A stretch of DNA of 42,416 nt, taken from positions 1 to 42,416 of the forward strand of contig CAJJDH010000016.1 of the NCBI GenBank assembly GCA_905182905.1. Reading direction: 5' to 3'. The translations under genes were made by a program, and so were the position numbers. The DNA is from a marine gamma proteobacterium HTCC2089. Lineage in GTDB: Bacteria > Pseudomonadota > Gammaproteobacteria > Pseudomonadales > Azotimanducaceae. The notes beneath the pieces were generated by a model, which saw nothing but the letters and a program-made list of their open reading frames with translations, ran no database searches and was not told the origin of the DNA. Numbering within the stretch: position 1 is the stretch's first letter; each line of letters begins with the position of its first letter. This document shows, one piece after another, positions 26,828 through 35,713 of the stretch.

Positions 26828-29060
26828 TCTAACTGACCACATCATAGACGGCTATAGATTATCTGCCGCTAACCCCTCGGAGGAGGACTCTCGAGTTTAC
26901 AGGGCAACCAGGGTTATCGATCTTGAAAAGGCAGTTATTAAGTTTTCTGCTCAAGCCTTGCCCGAAACCACAATTTTGACGCTGACTAGAAGTCCTGTGT
27001 TCCCAATGCTACTTGCCTCGGGCGAACACGAAGGTTCGTTCTTTGCCATTTTGCAGGATTTTGACGGCGGCGATTTATTAGATCGAATTGGCAATGGTAT
27101 GAGTCTTCAGTCGCTTATATCTACTGTCCGTCAGGTTGCGCTGGCACTCGATGAATTGCACGAAATTGGCTACGTCCATGGCGATATCAAACCAGAGCAT
27201 ATTGTTTTTACGCACACGGGTAGCCCTGGGCTGATAGATTTCGGTAGTGCAACCTCCATAAAAGAGCCGCCCCAAACCGACACTACAACTGATCAAAGAG
27301 ACCCGCTTTCGCCTGGATACGCTAGCCCAGAACAAATTATCGGTAAGAGTTTAGACGGTCGCTCAGACCTTTACAGTCTTGGTGTTTTGCTCTATCAGAT
27401 GCTAGCTGGACAGCTGCCATATACTGATCCAGATGCCAAGACTATGCTACAAAAGCATATTCAGGACCCAATACCGCGCTTACCCAACTATCTTGCTACA
27501 CTTCAACCTATCATTGATCTTTTGTTAGCTAAGAGACCTGAGAAACGCTACCAAAGCGGCAAGGATCTCAGCTATGCACTCTCGGCTATCGCCTCCGATG
27601 CATTGTTACCAGATGTCGCAATCAAGACCCAAGCTATCAAAACTCAAGAAATTTCTGTCTTGCGGGCTGAGTTAAGAACGGTTGCACTAGATCCAGTAGA
27701 GCAGCAAAAAAGAGCGCGGCGCAAGCGCCGAAGAAAAATTGCACTACAGAGTTTTGCAACGTTATTCATTATGGGCGTAGTTTTTGGAGTCGCCTTTTTA
27801 CTGCGTGAACAGGTTACTGCCTCTCTTACTAATGTGGGGAGTTCTCTGGGCGTAATCGAAGATCCGCAATTGGTGTTTGCTAGAACCGAGGCTGAATCGC
27901 TGCGCCAAGACCCAAACCAAGGCCTTGCAGCAATTGCTGGAGCCTACCAAAGAATATTTCTCCTTGAACCTAACGATATGCAAGCACAAATAGCCCTGGA
28001 CGAAGTTTTAAAGTCATGGCGAGACAGTATCAATTTAGCGATGACCGCCGGAAACCTTGAAACAGCAGAATTACGCCTACAAGAGGCTGTCAGCGTGCTG
28101 GGCGAGGATCCAGAATTAACTGTATTGTCGCTTCGTCTGCAAAATCGCTATAGAGCCGAACGCTTACTTAAAAGTACCCAGGCGCTACTTGCCAGCCATG
28201 GCTTGTCCGATTTGCCTAGCGCCGCAGCGGCTATTCAGGCGTACCAAGAGATATTGCGTATTGCACCCCAGCACCCCGGTGCTGAGCGGGGTTTAACCGA
28301 ATTGTCCGCTCACTATATTGGCCTAGCAAAAGTCGCTGCAGAGGGCGGTGAAGTTAATAATGCCATTAGCCTTTTGGAACGCGCTTCTGCCGCCAATAAC
28401 AATCTGCGTGAATTAGACGACGTGCGTAAACTAATATCCCAGGCTGCGACCGCTCAAGCCGCTATCAATGAACTACTGGTTCAAGCACGCAGGTTGCGGG
28501 CAGAGAATTTATTCATTCAACCAGCCGGTGCAAATGCAGCGGAATTGTATCAACGAGTATTAACAACAGACCCCAACAATATGGTCGCCTTACAAGGCCT
28601 GAACGAAGTTGCAGCGCAAATATCGAATAGCGTTCGCGAGCAATTAGCTCAAGGTAGACTGGATAGTGCTGAAGATTTATTGGACCAAGCATCGGCTGCC
28701 GGTCTGCCGGCCCAGCCCATCAGCGAGTTAAGACAGCGTATTGAAAATGAACGAAGCCGCCAAGCAAGAGTGGTTGTATTGCTCGAGCAATCCCAAGAGC
28801 TGATGTCTAAAGGCTACCTAACCGCACCAATAGAAAACAATGCAACGGCGTTGCTACGCGAAGTCCTGCAGCTAGATCCTTCTAATACACCAGCTAAAAA
28901 TTTGCTTAATGTTTGTGCACGGCGACTTTCCCAGGCTGCTCAAGAAGCCTACGAATACAAACTGCGGGATACGGCGAAAGAGTATATGGACTTGGCGCTG
29001 ACGATAAACCCAGATGTTGTCGAATGGGTTGCACTCAGAGAGAAGTGGGGGAGTGATTAG
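26820..29060 (+). CDS. Membrane Ser/Thr kinase-like protein with TPR-like C-terminal region
   Basis: The frame is open from an ATG at 26709, inside the MORN gene, but the GTG at 26820 fits better and gives 746 residues. Residues 1-260 are a Hanks-type kinase domain: Lys41 in AVIKF, HGD (120-122), DFG (140-142) and GYASPEQ. It is atypical: no glycine-rich loop is visible and the catalytic-loop Asn is His127 (HGDIKPEHI). A basic stretch (297-306) precedes one membrane helix (about 308-328). The remaining 400 residues, expected to be extracytoplasmic, are helical with at least three repeats of a 'YQ-x-(V/I)L-x-x-x-P-x-N' type, resembling TPRs. Its partner is the overlapping MORN protein. Catalytic competence is uncertain. 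Confidence 0.85.
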   Translation: MVDLTDHIIDGYRLSAANPSEEDSRVYRATRVIDLEKAVIKFSAQALPETTILTLTRSPVFPMLLASGEHEGSFFAILQDFDGGDLLDRIGNGMSLQSLISTVRQVALALDELHEIGYVHGDIKPEHIVFTHTGSPGLIDFGSATSIKEPPQTDTTTDQRDPLSPGYASPEQIIGKSLDGRSDLYSLGVLLYQMLAGQLPYTDPDAKTMLQKHIQDPIPRLPNYLATLQPIIDLLLAKRPEKRYQSGKDLSYALSAIASDALLPDVAIKTQAIKTQEISVLRAELRTVALDPVEQQKRARRKRRRKIALQSFATLFIMGVVFGVAFLLREQVTASLTNVGSSLGVIEDPQLVFARTEAESLRQDPNQGLAAIAGAYQRIFLLEPNDMQAQIALDEVLKSWRDSINLAMTAGNLETAELRLQEAVSVLGEDPELTVLSLRLQNRYRAERLLKSTQALLASHGLSDLPSAAAAIQAYQEILRIAPQHPGAERGLTELSAHYIGLAKVAAEGGEVNNAISLLERASAANNNLRELDDVRKLISQAATAQAAINELLVQARRLRAENLFIQPAGANAAELYQRVLTTDPNNMVALQGLNEVAAQISNSVREQLAQGRLDSAEDLLDQASAAGLPAQPISELRQRIENERSRQARVVVLLEQSQELMSKGYLTAPIENNATALLREVLQLDPSNTPAKNLLNVCARRLSQAAQEAYEYKLRDTAKEYMDLALTINPDVVEWVALREKWGSD

Positions 29061-29128
29061 TTAGCATAACCACCACAAGATTCCTGCTAAACCTAGAATA
29101 ACGGGCTTCCAAAGATCTAAGCCGTCGA

Positions 29129-29157
29129 TTGCTTTTGTTTAGCGCGACTCTTATATT
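29129..29157 (+). promoter_or_regulatory. Candidate sigma70 promoter for the MBL-fold gene
   Basis: TTGCTT and TATATT are spaced by 17 bases, with the start codon 36 bases past the -10 element. It lies in the 132-base gap after the kinase gene. Prediction from consensus only. Confidence 0.4.
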
Positions 29158-29192
29158 GCTGGATTAGTTTTTCTGCTTTGGAGTAATACAAG

Positions 29193-30095
29193 ATGGCCGT
29201 TGAAATTCCCTATCGTCGTCAGTTGGATTTTGAATACGGTAAAGCTGAAGTCTTAGCTCCTGGCATAAGAAGGGTTATTGCCAATAACCCAGGGCCTTTC
29301 ACCTTTCACGGTACTGGAACATACATTCTTGGTACTGGTAGCGTAGCCGTAATCGACCCTGGTCCAGACGACGAAGCGCATATTGATGCCATCCTTGCAT
29401 GCCTTCCCGGTGAAACGGTTTCCCATATATTAGTAACTCATACCCATCTGGATCATAGTCCCGGTTGTCGGCTATTGCAGGCCAAAACAGGCGCGCCCAC
29501 CTATGCTTATGGACCCCATGGTGCTGGCAAAATGGAACAAGGGGTTCAAGTGGAAGAAGGTGGCGATATGGATTTTGCTCCCGATCACTTGGCTACACAT
29601 GGCCAAATCATTGAGGGTGGAGACTGGTCTGTAGAATGCGTTTATACCCCAGGCCACACATCTAACCACTTATGCTTCCAGCTTCAAGAACAAAAAGCGC
29701 TGTTTACCGGAGACCATGTGATGGGGTGGTCAACCAGCATTATCTCGCCTCCGGATGGTGATATGGCGGACTATATGGTGAGTTTGGAATTGCTGCTTGA
29801 AAGAGACGACGAAATTTACTGGCCAACTCACGGCCCATGTATTGACGAACCCAAGGCACATGTCAGGGCCTATATAGCCCACCGCTTAGAGCGCGAACAA
29901 CAGATTATTAACTGCATTGAAGGCGGTACTTTTAAAATTCGCGAAATGGTTCCCCTGATGTACAAAGACACGCCAGAGTTTATGTATCCAGCTGCCGCAC
30001 GCAGCGTGCTTGCAGCAATGGAGAACCTAGTTAAGAAAGGTACCGTAATAGGCAGCAGTGGCGTAACCATGGACAGTGACTACAGCTTAGCCTAA
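29193..30095 (+). CDS. MBL-fold metallo-hydrolase (LACTB2-like)
   Basis: A 300-residue soluble hydrolase of the metallo-beta-lactamase fold. The dinuclear metal site is intact: H-x-H-x-D-H at 83-88 (THTHLDHSPG), then a histidine in TPGHTSNH and an Asp in FTGDHVMGW, and a later histidine in WPTHGP. A C-terminal helical region with LMYKDTPE and ARSVLAAMENLVKKG matches the winged-helix tail of the LACTB2/beta-lactamase-like group, which includes ribonucleases and thioesterase-type enzymes. A Shine-Dalgarno GGAG lies about 9 bases before ATG. Separately promoted by appearance and followed by a strong terminator. Substrate not determined. Confidence 0.9.
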   Translation: MAVEIPYRRQLDFEYGKAEVLAPGIRRVIANNPGPFTFHGTGTYILGTGSVAVIDPGPDDEAHIDAILACLPGETVSHILVTHTHLDHSPGCRLLQAKTGAPTYAYGPHGAGKMEQGVQVEEGGDMDFAPDHLATHGQIIEGGDWSVECVYTPGHTSNHLCFQLQEQKALFTGDHVMGWSTSIISPPDGDMADYMVSLELLLERDDEIYWPTHGPCIDEPKAHVRAYIAHRLEREQQIINCIEGGTFKIREMVPLMYKDTPEFMYPAAARSVLAAMENLVKKGTVIGSSGVTMDSDYSLA

Positions 30096-30198
30096 AAAAA
30101 CCTCGATCCAGCTGTAACGCTCTGCCTTCTCAGCACACCATTTTCGATATGTGGAAAGTAGTGCGTTAACAATAGCATGTGAACTGCAGTGTAAAAAC

Positions 30199-30225
30199 AG
30201 TGGGGGTTCGGCCCCTACTTTTTTC
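30199..30225 (+). terminator. Rho-independent terminator, bidirectional
   Basis: AGTGGGGG, loop TTCGG, CCCCTACT with one G-U pair, then a run of six T. The opposite strand has the stem followed by GTTTTTA, so it likely serves both the MBL-fold gene and the convergent histidine kinase gene. Confidence 0.9.
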
Positions 30226-30233
30226 TTTAGTCA

Positions 30234-32441
30234 TCAACGAGGGGGCAGGGTGTCTGTTCTATACACCTGCTCTTCGAGGTCAGTCGAGCGCGCTAAAGGT
30301 AATTGGACCAAAAAAACCACACCGGTATCATCCTGTAGGTTCAATGCGTTAACGGCGCCGCCATGGTGTTCGGCAATTATGCGTACCACGTATAAACCTA
30401 AACCGAAATGTAAGCGGTTTTCTTGACCTCTATGACTGACCATAGAATCAAATACAGACTTACGCACTTCGCCAGTTAATGTCGGCCCTCGATTAGCAAC
30501 CGATATTTGTAACGTTTCGCGGAAGCAATCAAGTTGTACCCGAATAGGGGTGTCACGCCGATGAAAATCTACCGCGTTATCAATTAACTTATCCATGAGT
30601 TGCTCTATACGAAAATCCGAAACAAGAGCGTGGGCGGGCTTGCTAGATCCTCGGTAGGCAAAATCAACACCCGGGTGGCTTAGCGAGCAATTGGCTGTAT
30701 AACTAGAGAGTAAAATATCTAAATCAATGCTTTCTAACTCCTCAGCTTCCAACGACTCTTCAAGGTTCGCCGCGTCAGCCAAATTTTGTACGATTGACCC
30801 TATGCGATTCACACCGCGTTGTGCACTCTCCAAATATTTGCTCTCATCGATCCCAGGATAATCTTCGGCTAAATTCTGCAGAGAGGTACTTAAAGTATTC
30901 AGCGGATTGTTGATTTCGTGACGTAAAGTACGAGGCATGCTTTCCAAAAAAGTGTTGTGCTGATTGAGCTTCTCTAACATATTGGAAACGCTTCGCGCTA
31001 AATCGCCAATCTCGTCGCCTGCATTCATTTCACTCAGCAACTGCGATTTCTTTAATCGTCCACGCGCATCAATCGCTGAACTAGCCTCACGCCGAAGATT
31101 ACGGATACGCCAAGCCAAGCGCCCTGCGAAGGCAAGTAGTGCAACAAATATGACGAACAAACTGAGCACAGATAGCAATAGTACCTGCTGCAGTGCCGAA
31201 CGTTGGAAACGCAATATGTCATCAATATCTTGTTCGACAATCACAGTCCCTATGACTTCCTCTGCGGAAACTATTGGGTGAGCGGCCAATATCAATTCTT
31301 GGTTTTGCGAAATTCGATTACGCAACGTAATGGGTACTCCACCTAAGCTCGCTGCAATAGCCTTATCCGCTGGGTTAGCTGCACTACCTTTTTCAGCAGT
31401 AAATTCACCCGCAATTGTCTGTTCAAGTGATTCGCCAGTGATCAATTGGTGAAGTCGTGGGCGCACGCTATTGAACCATCCTGTCGCAGAAGGAAACCAG
31501 CCTTGTTCATCATCGCTGTCCGCATCAGTTTGAATACTACCGGCCTCAGCACGCACTCGTTGTTGGCTATCAATCACCGATATTCGCGCACCCGCATAAC
31601 CAAGACCTTGAACAATTTTGCGTACTTCGGGCGTGCGCAGAACAACCAAATTGAAGTTTTGCTTTTCTGTTGGAGGTAAGGTTTGGGTAGTTGAAACCAC
31701 TTCTCGAGCAACACTGTCATCTATGTCGACAAAGGTCATACCAAAAAAAGTTCTGGAACCCAATAAATCTAGGGGAATCCGGAATTAAGCAAAGAACCCA
31801 TCTGCTTCTGGAGTTTTTTTTAGCACCCCCTGAATACGGTTATCTGCATTACCGGTATCTGAATATCGCCACTGCTCGTCCATGGAAAAGCCAGTGATGA
31901 CATTGGTCTCTTGAAACACTAACGAGACACGCCCATCCGCGCCATCTGTGCGAATAAAATTCAAACGAATATGGTCAGCATTATCTAAACGCAGGTATTC
32001 AGAATCTCGATAGATTATCGCTTGGTCCTGTACACGCATGTGAACATATAGGTATTCCGCGCGCTCACCCAAAAGTAGAGAAAAGTCGCCGTCACTTGTA
32101 CCTACGCTTGAACCAAACTGGAGGTAGGCATTTTGCGCATCATCACCCCAATCATCTGCATCACCATCTAACCTGATAGTACTTTGCAGGGGTAGGGCAT
32201 AAAGCGGCTCAAAATCTTCTACGTTTACCGGTAGGTCGTTGAACAGATCTTCGCGGCCATTAAACAATGTAGAGATGCCTTCAGCGGTCAAGAGCTGGGC
32301 TTGGGATTGCCCTTGAATAAGTAATCGTTCCATCTCCACTAGCTGCAAATAGCTGAACCATGGGATGACCAATAGCGCCAAACCCATCATTGCCAGTTTG
32401 GTGCCTAACCTTGGACCGCGAAATTTGAATTTGAACGCCAT
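30234..32441 (-). pseudogene. Sensor histidine kinase of the proteobacterial dedicated sortase type, split by an in-frame stop
   Basis: Two open segments (32441 to 31785, 218 aa; 31763 to 30234, 509 aa) lie in the same frame and are separated by one TAA at 31785-31787. Reading through gives a 735-codon kinase: N-terminal membrane helix (about 15-34), a beta-rich CBM9/DOMON-like sensor domain with LDGDADDW (about 90-230), a second membrane helix, a HAMP-like linker, HisKA with LRHEINNPLN and HATPase motifs DKLIDNAVDF, ANRGPT and HFGLGLYVV. This architecture and the paired regulator resemble the marine dedicated-sortase histidine kinase family. The stop cuts within the sensor domain (DGFFA, stop, FRIPL), so it is a recent nonsense mutation, a sequence error or an unusual recoding. 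No sortase is nearby. Confidence 0.78.
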
Positions 32442-32458
32442 CTAGTTTGCTACAGACC

Positions 32459-33160
32459 TTATTGATCTAACCAGCGATAACCGAACCCGTACTCGCTCTT
32501 AATGCAGGAGAATTCATTGTCAATTTTTTCAAATTTCTTACGAATATTTCTCATATGGGTGTTGATCGTATTATTTGTCACCAAACTTTGCATGGTTGCA
32601 TTCATCAACGTCTCGTAGCTCACGGCATGACCTGGCATACGTACTAACTTAGCGAGCATACGAAATTCTGTTCCTGACAGATCGATACGTTCACCGCGCC
32701 AAGCGACTAATAAGGCATCTTGATCTAAAGCAAGTTCACCAATACTTTTCTCTGAAGATGTTTCTTTACGATTTTGGTCGCTACGCACCTCGTTGATGCG
32801 TAGCAAAGATGAAATACGCTCAGCCAAATAATCCAGTGAGATTGGTTTGGGTAAATAGTCCCACGCACCCAGGCGCAAACCGGAAATTTTATCGATCTCA
32901 TTGATCCGCTCAGTGAGGAAAATTACGGGCAAATCCGGGGCCCGGGCCAACAACTCTCGGCAAAGTTGGAAGCCGGCATCTACTTCCTCTCCCAAGATTA
33001 TGTCCAAAATTGCTAAATCAGGTAACGCCTCGTCAAACCCTTCAAGGGCTTCTTCGCGACTACCAAAGGCTCGCACCGTATATCCTTTTTTGGATATGGC
33101 ATCCATGTAGTTTGACCGCTGATCTGGATCATCCTCAACAATAACGATATTTTTCGCCAA
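32459..33160 (-). CDS. Response regulator of the proteobacterial dedicated sortase type
   Basis: A 233-residue OmpR-like regulator. I choose the TTG at 33160 (AKNIVIVEDD follows) with AAGG about 9 bases upstream; the longer frame to 33262 adds 34 residues unlike any receiver domain. The receiver has the acidic pocket EDD, phospho-acceptor Asp in LAILDIILG, Thr in VIFLTER and Lys in LPKPIS. The C-terminal winged helix ends INTHMRNIRKKF and GYGFGYRW-like residues (SEYGFGYRWL). The phrases GDEVD-like GEEVDAGFQLCREL and ALLVAWRGERIDL match the sortase-system regulator family. It is followed after 17 bases by its kinase gene. Target genes are unknown here. Confidence 0.88.
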   Translation of the reverse strand: MAKNIVIVEDDPDQRSNYMDAISKKGYTVRAFGSREEALEGFDEALPDLAILDIILGEEVDAGFQLCRELLARAPDLPVIFLTERINEIDKISGLRLGAWDYLPKPISLDYLAERISSLLRINEVRSDQNRKETSSEKSIGELALDQDALLVAWRGERIDLSGTEFRMLAKLVRMPGHAVSYETLMNATMQSLVTNNTINTHMRNIRKKFEKIDNEFSCIKSEYGFGYRWLDQ

Positions 33161-33402
33161 AACAGATACCCTTAATTTCGTGAATAGTGAACATTCTAGC
33201 TGGTTTAGCGGCAATGATGAAAAGTTTAGGTATCCAAGCCGCCTCTTATTTGGGCATGTCACTAGGCGCTATGAGAAAAATTATGAACGCGTACGGGTGT
33301 CCAATATTCCTTCACTTTATTCACTTGTCCTTCGCGAATTCGTCGCATATCCCTTGAGTATCTTTAGGTTTACTGGCCGCCTAGATAAAGATTATGTGGA
33401 CC

Positions 33403-33600
33403 ATGAATACTGAAACAAGCAAACCAAGCTTAGCCTTTGTACCTTTTAGCGAAGAGATTCTAGATCAACTGAGCAAATCTACTTCCAACCGTCGGGTCCA
33501 TGCTAAAAATAGATGCCCCAAATTAGTTCCTTTCGATCTAAAGTACATGACGGTCGAAGTGCTTGTAGAAAAGCAGTGGCTACCGGTCGCTGCCGCATAG
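33403..33600 (+). CDS. Small hypothetical protein
   Basis: A 65-residue reading frame from the ATG preceded by GTGGA; an in-frame upstream ATG at 33394 adds three residues. The product is basic in the middle (SNRRVHAKNRCP) and ends LVEKQWLPVAAA. It has no membrane helix or signal. It lies alone between the divergent response regulator and pnuC, and does not overlap another gene, which favours it being real. I do not recognise it. Confidence 0.45.
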   Translation: MNTETSKPSLAFVPFSEEILDQLSKSTSNRRVHAKNRCPKLVPFDLKYMTVEVLVEKQWLPVAAA

Positions 33601-33683
33601 TAGGTCACCGGCCCTAAACTCCACATCTAGGTTTAACGAGTCTTTTCCTCCATCTTTTGCTATTTTGCACCTCCGTTGAATAA

Positions 33684-33713
33684 GCGTCTAAGTCTAGACG
33701 CCTAACCGTTAGG
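33684..33713. promoter_or_regulatory. Adjacent inverted repeats upstream of pnuC
   Basis: GCGTCTA and TAGACGC (33684-33701) with a 4-base loop, immediately followed by CCTAA and TTAGG (33701-33713). They end 11 bases before the pnuC GTG, so they could be an operator for a NAD-salvage regulator or a leader hairpin affecting translation. No known riboswitch is claimed. Confidence 0.4.
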
Positions 33714-33724
33714 GCTAAATTGCA

Positions 33725-34333
33725 GTGCTAGATTATCTTGTAAATAATTGGTTAGAGGTCGTTGGTGTTGCCAGCGGTTTGCTTTGCGTTTGGCTACTCA
33801 TCAAAGAAAACGTGCTTACCTTTCCAGTTGGCTTACTTTACGCCTTGATCACTGTCATTGTGGTAGCTAGAGCGAACCTTTTCGCAGACGTACTCCTCAA
33901 CTTATATTACGTACTCATGAACGCCTATGGTTGGTACTACTGGGTTTATGGCGGCAAGGCTCAGCGCCAGCAGGGCGTGCTCAAACCTGTTGTCACATCA
34001 AAGCAGAGCAATCTATACCTCCTCCTAGTCACTATAGCTGGCAGCATCTTAATGGGCTGGCTGTTTGCCAAGTTTTCAAGCGCCGATCTAGCCTACGCAG
34101 ACAGTTTTACAACTGTAGCCAGCTTCACTGCTATGTGGATGACAGCAAGAAAGCACCTTTATAGCTGGGTTGCTTGGTTTGTGATTGATGTCGTGCAAAT
34201 CACCCTCTATCTATTCAAGGGCTTCGATGGCCAGCCTGGGTTATTCCTTTATGCTGGGTTGTATGGGATTTATCTGATTATGGCGGTCATAGGCTTTAGG
34301 TCTTGGCGCAAGAGTATGCGGACAACCTCGTGA
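33725..34333 (+). CDS. pnuC: Nicotinamide riboside transporter PnuC
   Basis: A 202-residue inner-membrane protein with about seven helices. The PnuC signature is clear: TFPVGLLYALITVIVV, then NLYYVLMNAYGWYYW in the middle, WVAWFVIDVVQITLYLFKG and a C-terminal LYGIYLIMAVIGFRSWRK. PnuC takes up nicotinamide riboside by facilitated diffusion, trapped by phosphorylation inside. The next gene is the matching ribosylnicotinamide kinase and overlaps by 3 bases. The start is GTG with a weak AGGG about 10 bases upstream. Preceded by inverted repeats that may regulate it. Confidence 0.95.
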   Translation: MLDYLVNNWLEVVGVASGLLCVWLLIKENVLTFPVGLLYALITVIVVARANLFADVLLNLYYVLMNAYGWYYWVYGGKAQRQQGVLKPVVTSKQSNLYLLLVTIAGSILMGWLFAKFSSADLAYADSFTTVASFTAMWMTARKHLYSWVAWFVIDVVQITLYLFKGFDGQPGLFLYAGLYGIYLIMAVIGFRSWRKSMRTTS

Positions 34334-34812
34334 TCATTGTTGTTACAGGGCCGGAGTCCTGTGGAAAATCTACTTTGTGCAGTGCACTGGGGGCGCACCT
34401 AAACATGCCGGTGATCGACGAGCCAGCACGGGCATATATGCAGTCAAGGTCCAACTATAAGCCTTCAGACTTGCTCAATCTACTAGACCTACAAATTGCG
34501 GCGGAGAAGAAGGCAAGCCAACTGATTTTAGATACTGACTTACTAACACTAATTATTTGGTGGCGAGAAAAATACGGTCCAGTGCCAGCAGCTTTTCAAA
34601 CTGCGATGAAAACTCAGTCGCCTCGACAATACCTGCTCTGTGCTCCAGACATCCAGTGGCACCCAGACCCGCTTAGAGAGAACCCACACGATCGTGAGCG
34701 TTTGTTCGATGTATACCAACGCGAACTTGAGGGCAGAAAATTGCCTTTCAGTGTAATTGAGGGCGCTGGGGACAGTAGGCTTGAATGTGCATTAGCGGCA
34801 CTGAAAGTTTAG
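34330..34812 (+). CDS. Ribosylnicotinamide kinase (NadR C-terminal domain type)
   Basis: A 160-residue P-loop kinase matching the C-terminal domain of NadR, without the regulatory or NMN adenylyltransferase parts. Walker A is GPESCGKST; EPARAYMQ and DTDLLTLIIWWREKYG follow as in NadR kinases, and LLCAPDIQWHPDPLRENP marks the lid region. It phosphorylates nicotinamide riboside to NMN, trapping the vitamin brought in by PnuC. GTG at 34330 overlaps the pnuC stop (GTGA), implying coupling; an in-frame TTG at 34303 is an alternative start. An NMN adenylyltransferase must be encoded elsewhere. Confidence 0.9.
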   Translation: MIIVVTGPESCGKSTLCSALGAHLNMPVIDEPARAYMQSRSNYKPSDLLNLLDLQIAAEKKASQLILDTDLLTLIIWWREKYGPVPAAFQTAMKTQSPRQYLLCAPDIQWHPDPLRENPHDRERLFDVYQRELEGRKLPFSVIEGAGDSRLECALAALKV

Positions 34813-34821
34813 TTTTTAGAC

Positions 34822-34860
34822 GGCGTTTCGTGCGCTTAGCACGCTGCTGCGCCTGCTTTT
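34822..34860 (+). terminator. Weak terminator-like hairpin
   Basis: CGTGC, loop GCTTA, GCACG with flanking GGCG and CGCC pairing, then TGCTTTTAG. Located between the convergent kinase genes. The T-run is short and interrupted. Confidence 0.35.
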
Positions 34861-34900
34861 AGTTTCCTTGGGTTTCCATTAAAGCTTCATTGGAGTTTTG

Positions 34901-35713
34901 CTAAAAATTCGCCAATCTTTTCATTGCAACAATACGTTGTTGAACTATTTCCTCTCGCAGGTTGCCAGAGCGTATTTGAAAATCTGCCCAAGCCCATTCC
35001 CGATACCAAAAAGCCCAATGCACATTAGTTAATCTATCTTCGTCAACGTAGCCAATGAATTCATAACACAACTGCCCAAGCTCAATTGCTGGTAGTTCTA
35101 GACCTTGGTGCAAGGCTACGAGGTCAAAGAGGGGATCGTTTAAGCCAACAAATTCCCAGTCAATTGTGCGCCACCCATCTTCAGTGACAATAATATTCCA
35201 AGGGTTTAAATCGTTATGACATGATTGGCCCAAGTGAAGAGCATCAAACTCAGGCGCGCGCACACCATATAATTTTGCCAGTTCGGATATGTCATAGTGA
35301 CGCTCAATTTTCGGCAACGATCCGTGTAAAGTTTTTACGTAATTTAGTAGGTCCTGCTCGGCAAAGTTATCGGCAAAGACTTCAGCCAAAATTTGGCCAT
35401 CTAACTTTGCAGTGATCATCGCTCCAGAAACGGTATCTAACGCGACGGGTTTAACTCCAATGTGATCGGGAAGCACATCATACCAACGAGCTTCCAGCTC
35501 ACGATTCACGAAGGGTTGTTGTACTTTGGGCAGACGCAAAACATAGCTTTTTCTCGACGCGCCAAAATCTACCGAAAAAGCATAGTTTTCGTTGCTATAG
35601 CCCCCGGAAAGAAATTCAAAGTCATGCAAAGAATACTGCAGCCACTCTGGAAGCAGCGCGCGAATTTGCGCAGACAACACCACAATGGTCGTTGGAAGAA
35701 CCTCTACACTCAC
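34901..35713 (-). CDS. APH/choline-kinase-like phosphotransferase
   Basis: A 270-residue protein of the aminoglycoside phosphotransferase/choline kinase fold. The catalytic loop is CHNDLNPWNIIV (His166, Asp168, Asn173) and the metal-binding Asp185 is in RTIDWEFVGLNDPLFDL, closest in style to LicA choline/thiamine kinases; the N-terminal GGYSNENYAF segment fits the nucleotide loop. Its GTG start overlaps the stop of the AraC-type regulator by one base (TAGTG), so the two are made together. It could phosphorylate choline, ethanolamine, thiamine or a similar small amine or alcohol; nothing local decides which. Confidence 0.85.
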   Translation of the reverse strand: MSVEVLPTTIVVLSAQIRALLPEWLQYSLHDFEFLSGGYSNENYAFSVDFGASRKSYVLRLPKVQQPFVNRELEARWYDVLPDHIGVKPVALDTVSGAMITAKLDGQILAEVFADNFAEQDLLNYVKTLHGSLPKIERHYDISELAKLYGVRAPEFDALHLGQSCHNDLNPWNIIVTEDGWRTIDWEFVGLNDPLFDLVALHQGLELPAIELGQLCYEFIGYVDEDRLTNVHWAFWYREWAWADFQIRSGNLREEIVQQRIVAMKRLANF

